From JACKLD01 sp049297695 (GTDB lineage Bacteria; Pseudomonadota; Alphaproteobacteria; UBA2136; UBA6156), in assembly GCA_049297695.1 (NCBI GenBank), contig JBAQUT010000023.1, positions 1 through 28,990 of the forward strand: a stretch of DNA of 28,990 nucleotides, written 5' to 3'. The notes below the pieces were generated by a model. The model ran no database searches. It was not told where the DNA came from and saw only the letters and a list, made by a program, of their open reading frames with translations. This document shows, one piece after another, positions 23,662-28,990 of this stretch. Every line of letters starts with the position of its first letter. Within the stretch, counting starts at the first letter, position 1. A program made the position numbers and the translations under genes.

Positions 23662-23677
23662 GGTTGAAGCATCAACC
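23662..23677 (+). promoter_or_regulatory. Small hairpin before tolQ
   Basis: GGTTGA and TCAACC form a perfect 6-bp stem with loop AGCA, ending four bases before the tolQ Shine-Dalgarno AGGGGA (23681-23686). No T-tract is directly attached. The 135 bases between ruvB and tolQ hold no gene; ybgC, often here, is absent. Confidence 0.4.
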
Positions 23678-23696
23678 AACAGGGGATTTTTTGACC

Positions 23697-24401
23697 ATGG
23701 AAAGCAATGTGGCCGCGCATTTGGATATGAGTTTGTGGGCGTTGTTCTGGCAGGCAAGCTGGATTGTGAAGATTATCATGCTGGGGTTGCTTGCGGCCAG
23801 CGTGGCGGTGTGGACCATTTGGTTCAGCAAAGGGCGTTATTTGGCAGGCCTGCACAAGGCCGCCGACCAGTTTGAAGACGTGCTGTGGAGCGGCAGCCAC
23901 ACGTTGGAAAGCTTCATCCGCCAGGTAAACCCCCAGCGCGGCACGCACCCCTTGGCCAGCTTGTTTGCCGTGGGGTATGAGGAGTGGACCAATGCCAGCG
24001 AGGCGGAGCGGTTGGACGGCAGTGCCATCCAGCGCATCAAGCGCCTGATGGATGCCACCGCCCGCCGCGAGTTGGAAGTGTTGGAGCATGGGCTGCCCGT
24101 GCTGGCCACGACGGGGAGCGTATCGCCGTTTATCGGGCTGTTGGGCACGGTGTGGGGGATTATGACCAGCTTTCAGAGCATCGGGGCCAGCAAAAACACA
24201 AGTTTGGCTGTTGTGGCGCCGGGGATTGCGGAAGCCTTGTTTGCCACGGCCATCGGGTTGTTTGCGGCTATCCCAGCCGTGATTGCTTACAACCGGATTG
24301 CGGGCAGCTTGGGCCGTTACGCGGGGCGCTTGGAGACGTTTATCGATGAGTTTGTGAGTGTGTTGGAACGGCAGGCGAAGGTGCCGAAAGGGAAGAAATA
24401 G
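23697..24401 (+). CDS. tolQ: Tol-Pal motor protein TolQ
   Basis: TolQ is the pentameric stator of the proton-driven Tol machine that keeps the outer membrane in step with the septum during division. The 234-residue product has the MotA/TolQ/ExbB plan: a first transmembrane helix (about 18-42), a long cytoplasmic region with many charges, and two further helices. The conserved block ATTGSVSPFIGLLGTVWGIMTSF and the third helix ALFATAIGLFAAIPAVIAYN are visible. ATG 23697 is preferred over in-frame upstream starts from 23619 because the N-terminus then matches the family and AGGGGA lies 10 bases upstream. tolR follows 34 bases later. Confidence 0.95.
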   Translation: MESNVAAHLDMSLWALFWQASWIVKIIMLGLLAASVAVWTIWFSKGRYLAGLHKAADQFEDVLWSGSHTLESFIRQVNPQRGTHPLASLFAVGYEEWTNASEAERLDGSAIQRIKRLMDATARRELEVLEHGLPVLATTGSVSPFIGLLGTVWGIMTSFQSIGASKNTSLAVVAPGIAEALFATAIGLFAAIPAVIAYNRIAGSLGRYAGRLETFIDEFVSVLERQAKVPKGKK

Positions 24402-24435
24402 GATGTTGGTATATTCGTAAGAAAGGGTTGGTGTA

Positions 24436-24864
24436 ATGGGTATGAATTTAGGGCCAAGTAAGCACAAAGGCCACAGGGTTTACAGCCCCATGGCCGAGAT
24501 TAACGTGACGCCCATGGTGGATGTGATGTTGGTGTTGCTGATTATTTTCATGGTGGCGGCGCCGATGCTGACGCAGGGGGTTCAAATTGCCTTGCCCCAG
24601 GCCAATGCCAAGCCCATTGAGCAAAACCAGCCCGTGGAAGTAAGCCTGAAAGCCAACGGAGAGATTTTTGTGGGCAGCGCTAAGGTTGCTAAGGAGGGGT
24701 TGGTGGATAGGCTGAAACTGATTCAGGAAAACCGCAAAGAAGCCAGCATTGTGCTGCGGGCCGACAAAGATATGCCCTACGGCAACGTGATGGAGATTAT
24801 GGCTGCCCTGCAAGCCGCCGGTATGGTGGATGTGGGGATGGTGACAGAGCCTGTACAACAGTAA
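24436..24864 (+). CDS. tolR: Tol-Pal motor protein TolR
   Basis: TolR partners TolQ in the proton channel and has a periplasmic domain that can bind peptidoglycan. The 142-residue product shows the ExbD/TolR signature AEINVTPMVDVMLVLLIIFMV, with the proton-carrying Asp at residue 29, in a single membrane helix. The periplasmic part (about 45-142) includes VEVSLKANGEIFVG and VLRADKDMPYGNVMEIMAALQAAG, the standard family end. The stop at 24862-24864 is followed 19 bases later by an extra gene, where tolA would normally begin. Confidence 0.96.
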   Translation: MGMNLGPSKHKGHRVYSPMAEINVTPMVDVMLVLLIIFMVAAPMLTQGVQIALPQANAKPIEQNQPVEVSLKANGEIFVGSAKVAKEGLVDRLKLIQENRKEASIVLRADKDMPYGNVMEIMAALQAAGMVDVGMVTEPVQQ

Positions 24865-24883
24865 GGAAGGGAAGGGTGATACT

Positions 24884-25300
24884 ATGCAGAATAAACACAT
24901 TTTGGGTGGGGTGGTTGCTTTACCCTTGATGACAACGGCGCTTTATGGCCAGCCTGTGTATCGGGAACCAACGCCCCAGGAATTTGAAACACACCAACGC
25001 GGTATGGACGTGTGTGTTGATAAGATTCTGCAAGGCCAAGGCACTCCCATGAAAAACGTTCCAGAGTGTGATGCTTATGAAGCCCATAATATTTATGTTT
25101 ATCCAGCCAACAAGCCTAACGAGCCGAGTAAAATTTGTTTGAACGTAGGGCATAAAGAACTTAGCTTTGGGCGTCAACGGTGTTTTTTCGTTTTAAATCA
25201 GAACTCTGCCAAAGGTTCAACTGAAAGCGGAAGATATACAGATTTCGAATTGAAACTATCGGGTTTGTTTGACGTAGGCGTTGTAGATGGTTCGCGATAA
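24884..25300 (+). CDS. Orphan exported Cys-containing protein between tolR and tolA
   Basis: I do not recognise this 138-residue product. It appears secreted to the periplasm: the N-terminus MQNKHILGGVVALPLMTTAL has a basic start and a hydrophobic core, with a likely cleavage site near ALYG-QP. The mature part holds four cysteines (VCVD, ECD, ICLN, RCFF), enough for two disulfides. There is no lipobox. A strong purine-rich Shine-Dalgarno (GGAAGGGAAGG) precedes the ATG, and the stop is three bases before tolA. Codon use is more AT-rich than tolR and tolA, notably after about 25080. Tol operons normally run tolR-tolA directly, so this is an insertion. A role with the Tol machine is inference from position. 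Confidence 0.75.
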   Translation: MQNKHILGGVVALPLMTTALYGQPVYREPTPQEFETHQRGMDVCVDKILQGQGTPMKNVPECDAYEAHNIYVYPANKPNEPSKICLNVGHKELSFGRQRCFFVLNQNSAKGSTESGRYTDFELKLSGLFDVGVVDGSR

Positions 25301-25303
25301 TTC

Positions 25304-26140
25304 ATGGCCCTTTTAAACCACTACCCTTCCGCGCCGCAGCCCCCCATGGGGGGAGCGGCCGTGGTGGCGGTGGTGGGGCATGTGATAATTTTGGTGTTGA
25401 TGAGTTTGGCCATTACCAGCAGCATTCATATGGCAAAGCCCATGATGATGCAGGTGCGGATTGTGGGCGTACCCACCCCCAGCCAAGCCCCCAGCAAGCC
25501 TGTGGAGCCGGAGGAGGTTCGCACGCAGGATAGTGCGGCGCCCAAGGAGCCTCCGCCCGAGACGAAGAATATACCCCCCAGCGAGGCCAAAACTAAGTTT
25601 TTGCAGAAGGTTGAGGAGTTGGATAAAAAGGAAAAACCCAACCCCATGGACGCCAAAAAGCGCCCGCCCGTGTTGGACAAAAACCCCAACGAGAAAAAGA
25701 TTGTGAAGAACGACCTGAAGGCCAAGGTGGTGAAAAACCCAGAGGATTATATGGCGGCGCTGGATTTTATCGACAAGTTAAAAACCGAGCAGATTACCCC
25801 CAGCCCCACCGCCGCCGCCAAGCCCAGCGACAAGCCGGCGGGCGAGGGGGCGCAGATTCAGCTGGATGCCAGCGAGATGGGGATGGTGGATGGTATCCGC
25901 AGCCACATTGAAGACAACTGGTTGCGGCCATCGGGTTTAGATACGAAAGATTTATCGGCGGTGGTGTTGGTGGAAGTGGATGCGGAAGGAACCGTGAAAA
26001 GCCGTAAGATTATAGAATCCAGCGGGAAGGATTTTTATGATCAATCGTTGTTGCGGGCGGTGCAGAAGGCTAGCCCTTTGCCCATCCCTCGTGATAAGTA
26101 TGAGGTGTTCAAAACGTTGGAGTTGCATTTTGCGGGTTGA
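25304..26140 (+). CDS. tolA: Tol-Pal trans-envelope protein TolA
   Basis: TolA links the TolQR motor to TolB and Pal across the periplasm. The 278-residue product has an inner-membrane helix at about 18-41 (VVAVVGHVIILVLMSLAI). A long polar linker (about 60-170) follows, rich in Pro, Lys and Glu (EELDKKEKPNPMDAKKRPP). The C-terminal TolA/TonB-like domain (about 190-278) includes IRSHIEDNWLRPSG, VLVEVDAEGTVKSRKIIESSG and DQSLLRAVQKASPLPIP, all typical. There is no clear Shine-Dalgarno, so translation probably depends on coupling to the orphan gene three bases upstream. Confidence 0.93.
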   Translation: MALLNHYPSAPQPPMGGAAVVAVVGHVIILVLMSLAITSSIHMAKPMMMQVRIVGVPTPSQAPSKPVEPEEVRTQDSAAPKEPPPETKNIPPSEAKTKFLQKVEELDKKEKPNPMDAKKRPPVLDKNPNEKKIVKNDLKAKVVKNPEDYMAALDFIDKLKTEQITPSPTAAAKPSDKPAGEGAQIQLDASEMGMVDGIRSHIEDNWLRPSGLDTKDLSAVVLVEVDAEGTVKSRKIIESSGKDFYDQSLLRAVQKASPLPIPRDKYEVFKTLELHFAG

Positions 26141-26192
26141 CGGAGTGGGGTTGGTGGGTATACATGTTTCTCTCTAACAAGGAGATTTTGAT

Positions 26193-26693
26193 GTGACTCA
26201 ACCCAGAGGGCCTTGGTTTAACCCCATGGATGCGGTTGTGGCTGTGGATGGTGTGAGTGCCATTCCAATAAACGCTGAAAAAACACGAATCCTTAATTTT
26301 TATGACATGCGTCAGCATGAATATCCTCAAACGCGCCGCTTGTTGTCCATCAATCTTGAAAATGGGGCCCAAATTAAGCGGATTCATGCTGACGGAACAA
26401 CATTTTTACGTGTGTATCTTCCACGTGATGCGGATGGGTATGGTTTTGAATTTGAACATGCTCAGACTGGATGGGGTTCGAACGATTTACGGTTTATCAA
26501 ACCCGATGACACGCGGATTGTGTTAACGGCGTGGGAGCGTCATGGTAAATTGGAGCAATTGGTGGGGCTTCCACAGATAGTTCAAACCTATGTGGCCCGA
26601 TTTGTTCATGCTGCAGATGTTCGTAACAAGCCCGAAATTGAAAGGAAAATTGCTGAAACGCCTCTTTTTGCTGCTTTGGAGCCTTCAAAGTAA
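26193..26693 (+). CDS. Orphan hypothetical protein between tolA and tolB
   Basis: I do not recognise this 166-residue product. It starts with GTG at 26193, 8 bases after a strong AAGGAG (26179-26184). An ATG two bases earlier is followed at once by TGA and cannot be the start. The protein looks soluble, without signal peptide or membrane helix, with alternating strands and charged turns (ILNFYDMRQHEYPQTRRLLS, RIHADGTTFLRVYLPRDAD) and an alpha-helical end. Base and codon use are more AT-rich than tolA and tolB. Tol operons usually run tolA-tolB directly. If it is cytoplasmic, a direct Tol role is unlikely; its terminator-like hairpin forms the tolB leader. Confidence 0.72.
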   Translation: MTQPRGPWFNPMDAVVAVDGVSAIPINAEKTRILNFYDMRQHEYPQTRRLLSINLENGAQIKRIHADGTTFLRVYLPRDADGYGFEFEHAQTGWGSNDLRFIKPDDTRIVLTAWERHGKLEQLVGLPQIVQTYVARFVHAADVRNKPEIERKIAETPLFAALEPSK

Positions 26694-26723
26694 CATTGCT
26701 TTTTGAGTTAGGTCTCGGCATAG

Positions 26724-26752
26724 TGCCTCCTACAAATAAGGAGGCATTTTTT
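26724..26752 (+). promoter_or_regulatory. Terminator-like hairpin sequestering the tolB ribosome-binding site
   Basis: TGCCTCCT (26724-26731) and AGGAGGCA (26739-26746) form a perfect 8-bp stem with loop ACAAATA, followed by six T (26747-26752), and the tolB ATG is at 26753. The tolB Shine-Dalgarno AGGAGG (26739-26744, 8 bases from the ATG) is the 3' arm; the 5' arm contains CCTCCT, the 16S anti-Shine-Dalgarno word. The structure can act as a terminator for upstream transcripts and block translation initiation on readthrough. A small competing hairpin, GGCA-TAG-TGCC (26717-26727), overlaps the 5' arm. Confidence 0.8.
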
Positions 26753-28108
26753 ATGGCGACATGGATGAAATCGTGGATTGTGGCGTGTGCCCAGCAACCC
26801 GTATGGCGCGTAGCCTTTGTGTGGCTGGTGGCCTTGGTGGCCGTGCCCGTGCAGGCCAGCGTGCGGATTGATTTGAACAACGCCAGCAGCGAGCCCATGC
26901 CCATTGCCGTGGTGGATTTTTATGGCGCCACGCCCGAGGAAGCCCAAGTGGCTGCCGATTTGGCCGGAGTGATTAATGCCAACTACAGCCATGCCACGCC
27001 GTTTAAGGTGCTTAAAAAGGCCGCCTTTTTGCAAACGCCCCAGCAAATTGCCACCAGCGGCCCCGCCTTTGCCGATTGGCGCGGCATTGGCGCCGACGCC
27101 CTGCTGACCGGCACCGTGCAAAACGTGGGCGGGCAAATTAAGGTAGAATACCGCCTGTACGACCCCACCACCGAGCAACAGCTTTTGGGCAAGCGCTACA
27201 CCGTGGACAGCAAATTTTGGCGTCACGTGGCCCACCGCATTAGCGACGATGTTTACACCACGTTGACGGGCGAAAGCGGCTATTTTGCTACCCGCATTGT
27301 GCACATTGGCGAAACCAAAGAGCCCGGCAAACCCGCCCGCAAACGCCTGTGCGTGATGGACCAAGACAGCGCCAACTACCAGTGCCTGACCAACGGCGAG
27401 CATTTGGTATTGACGCCCCGCTTTAACCCCAACTTGCAAAAAATTATTTATATGAGTTACGCCAGCGGCAAGCCCCGGTTGTACTTTTTGGATATGCCCA
27501 CGGGCCAGCAGACGATTATCGGCGATTATGAAGGCTTGAACAGCACGCCCCGCTTTGACCCCACCGGCAGCACCGTGGCCATGACCATGACCGCCGGCCA
27601 CGAAGGCAACCCCGAAATTTACACCATGGGCATGGGCAGCCGCAGTTTAAGCCGCCTGACCTACCACCGTGGGATTGACACCAGCCCCAGTTATTCGCCA
27701 GATGGCAAGCGGATTGCTTTTAACAGCGACCGTGGTGGCACCCCTGCCGTTTACACGATGAATGCCGATGGCAGCGACGTGAAGCGCGTAACCTACGGTG
27801 CCGGACGCTACTACAGCCCCGCGTGGAGCCCCCGTGGCGACTTGATTGCGTTTGTGAAGGAAATCCGCGGAACCTTCCACATCGGCGTGATTGACCCTGA
27901 AGGTGGCGAAGAGCGCCTTTTGACCGACAGTTATTTGGACGACAACCCCACCTGGAGCCCCAACGGCCGCCTGTTGGTATTTGGACGCCAAAAAACCCGC
28001 AGCGACATTACCCGCATTATGACGATTGACCTGACGGGTTACAACCTGCGCGAGCTTCCCACCCCTACCAACGCTAGCGACCCTGCGTGGAGTCCGTTGA
28101 TCCGGTAG
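26753..28108 (+). CDS. tolB: Tol-Pal periplasmic protein TolB
   Basis: TolB is the periplasmic beta-propeller that shuttles between Pal and TolA. The 451-residue product has a signal peptide with a long N-region (cleavage probably after VPVQA, near residue 37). An N-terminal alpha/beta domain (about 40-170) includes PIAVVDFYG and LLTGTVQNVGGQIKVEYRLYD. A six-bladed propeller with WD40-like repeats follows (PSYSPDGKRIAFNSDRGG, PAWSPRGDLIAFVKE, PTWSPNGRLLVFGRQ). The end PAWSPLIR is the normal TolB terminus. ATG 26753 is fixed by AGGAGG 8 bases upstream. pal, its usual downstream neighbour, is absent; a convergent gene ends 11 bases away. Confidence 0.96.
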   Translation: MATWMKSWIVACAQQPVWRVAFVWLVALVAVPVQASVRIDLNNASSEPMPIAVVDFYGATPEEAQVAADLAGVINANYSHATPFKVLKKAAFLQTPQQIATSGPAFADWRGIGADALLTGTVQNVGGQIKVEYRLYDPTTEQQLLGKRYTVDSKFWRHVAHRISDDVYTTLTGESGYFATRIVHIGETKEPGKPARKRLCVMDQDSANYQCLTNGEHLVLTPRFNPNLQKIIYMSYASGKPRLYFLDMPTGQQTIIGDYEGLNSTPRFDPTGSTVAMTMTAGHEGNPEIYTMGMGSRSLSRLTYHRGIDTSPSYSPDGKRIAFNSDRGGTPAVYTMNADGSDVKRVTYGAGRYYSPAWSPRGDLIAFVKEIRGTFHIGVIDPEGGEERLLTDSYLDDNPTWSPNGRLLVFGRQKTRSDITRIMTIDLTGYNLRELPTPTNASDPAWSPLIR

Positions 28109-28119
28109 TTTGAGGGAAC

Positions 28120-28990
28120 TTATCGTTGTTGAGCGTTGCTGGTTTTTTGCCAGAGGAGTGCGCTGTTGATGACATCCGAGTGAGATGGCGGGTGAGCAAA
28201 GCTATGTAAGGCATACCCTAAATGTGTAAGTTTGGGGGCTTCGGGGTATAACAGGGGACGCATGGTTCCGCCGAGAGAGCTTGTGGAGCGAGCGAGGATG
28301 AAGCGAGGGGTATCGAGTGCTGTTTGTTGGCGGCTGATGGTGGTGATAAGATTTTCTTTGTGGTGCGTTGTTCGGCCCACCATAGCGCCGAGAACCACGA
28401 TGTCGTAGGCATCGTAGCCTTCAAAGCGTTCGGCTTGTTGGGTGATGTACTCCAAGGGTTTTTGGCCGGCTTTGGGTTTGGTTTCCAGTTCGGATATCCA
28501 GCTTTGGGCCAAATGGTTGGCGTTGGGGTTATTATCCATACAGGTTACGTGGTAGCCTGATTCGGCATAGAGCAAGGCGGATAAGGGAAGGGGGCCGCTG
28601 CCCACAAACAGGAGTTTAAGGTCGTTCCGTGGTTTTGAAGGGGATGTTATCCCGTTCAGAAGTTCGGTTTCCATACCGATTTGTTGGGTGTAATTTTTGT
28701 AATACGGGAACTTGGTAAGATCGGAGGGTGTTTGGGCAAGGTGCTTGGCCCAATGGGTTTCCAGAGCACTTTCGCCTTGGGCGCACAGGGTGTGGATGCG
28801 GGACAGGAGGCCTGTTTGGTGGAGGGAGGCTAGCAAGGTTTCGGCTTTAGTGCGGCCGATGTTGAGTTGGGCGAGCGTGACTAACTGGCTAAAAAGAGAG
28901 TTTACCTCTGGCCTGGGGGATAGGTTGCTAAGAGAGTTTAGCTGCACCATGGCGGTGATGGCTTGGTGGAGAATGGGGTCGGTATGGTAT
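28120..28990 (-). CDS. Nicotianamine-synthase-like (CntL-type) enzyme, 5' end cut by window
   Basis: The family joins aminobutyrate units from S-adenosylmethionine, to each other (nicotianamine) or to an amino acid such as histidine (CntL), making metal chelators. Clear family landmarks are PRPEVNSLFSQLVTLAQL, CAQGESALETHWAKHL, FPYYKNYTQQIGMETELL, the signature LFVGSGPLPLSALLYAES with CMDNNPNANHLAQ, RPLLYPEAPKL, and the C-terminal SDVINSALLW. The ATG at 28950 would give 276 residues, but the frame is open for 13 more codons to the window edge (YHTDPILHQAITA), which fits the helix that precedes this point in family members; the true start is probably outside. The gene is convergent with tolB. 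Which product it makes cannot be read from sequence. Confidence 0.85.
   Translation of the reverse strand, partial: YHTDPILHQAITAMVQLNSLSNLSPRPEVNSLFSQLVTLAQLNIGRTKAETLLASLHQTGLLSRIHTLCAQGESALETHWAKHLAQTPSDLTKFPYYKNYTQQIGMETELLNGITSPSKPRNDLKLLFVGSGPLPLSALLYAESGYHVTCMDNNPNANHLAQSWISELETKPKAGQKPLEYITQQAERFEGYDAYDIVVLGAMVGRTTHHKENLITTISRQQTALDTPRFILARSTSSLGGTMRPLLYPEAPKLTHLGYALHSFAHPPSHSDVINSALLWQKTSNAQQR

Noticed and set aside
24884..25300. The tolR-tolA insert as YbgF/CpoB or Pal
   Set aside because: It has no tetratricopeptide repeats, coiled coil, lipobox or OmpA-like peptidoglycan-binding motif.
28120..28950. Minus-strand gene as a generic class I methyltransferase
   Set aside because: The GSGPLPLS, FPYYKNY and DVINSALL landmarks match nicotianamine synthase in order along the whole length, beyond a shared Rossmann fold.
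1..28990. tRNA, rRNA, CRISPR arrays, transposases or integrase sites
   Set aside because: None was recognised on reading both strands; intergenic spaces are short and show no cloverleaf-like or regularly spaced repeats.

Overview
The window is a gene-dense chromosomal segment from a Gram-negative bacterium, most likely a member of the Alphaproteobacteria. The evidence is gene order: argS / SPOR-domain protein / nagZ / (gap) / tatA-tatB-tatC / serS / pcm / LysM-LytM lipoprotein, followed later by ruvA / ruvB / tolQ-tolR-tolA-tolB, matches the order known in that class. The placement below class level cannot be read from the sequence. Nearly every gene lies on the + strand. The + strand is G-rich, with strong use of TTG (Leu), GTG (Val) and AGC (Ser) and avoidance of TTA, CTA and TCA.

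Layout. 1-4480: valS and argS, overlapping by 4 bp. 4588-7282: an envelope block of SPOR-domain protein, nagZ and a DUF218 (YdcF/ElyC-like) membrane protein. 7332-8795: an orphan gene, then the twin-arginine export operon tatA, a very short tatB (53 aa) and tatC. 8833-12902: serS, pcm, a VTT/YqaA-like membrane protein and a NlpD-like lipoprotein. 13007-19475: maeB, mgtE and gyrA, closed by a clear terminator. 19572-22112: ogt, a cyclophilin-like lipoprotein, ruvA and a UPF0173 metallo-hydrolase. 22151-22519: an orphan gene with its own apparent promoter and terminator. 22572-28108: ruvB and a Tol operon (tolQ, tolR, orphan, tolA, orphan, tolB). 28120-28990 on the minus strand: a nicotianamine-synthase-like gene that runs off the right edge.

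How the genes work together. Much of the window concerns the cell envelope: peptidoglycan recycling (NagZ), septal wall binding and cleavage (SPOR, NlpD-like), folded-protein export (Tat) and the Tol constriction machine. The rest is translation (ValRS, ArgRS, SerRS), DNA topology and repair (GyrA, Ogt, RuvAB), protein repair (Pcm) and central metabolism (MaeB).

The parts most worth a second look are these: (i) four small unrecognised genes placed singly inside otherwise conserved operons, two of them clearly AT-rich; (ii) a roughly 400-bp AT-rich patch with sharp edges inside valS; (iii) a nicotianamine-synthase/CntL-like enzyme sitting where pal would be expected; (iv) terminator-like hairpins directly against the start codons of nagZ and tolB, with the tolB Shine-Dalgarno inside the stem; and (v) a minimal TatB. 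scpA/scpB, surE, ruvC, ybgC and pal, which often accompany these genes, are not in the window. No tRNA, rRNA, CRISPR array or insertion sequence was recognised, and there is no gene-free stretch longer than about 130 bases.
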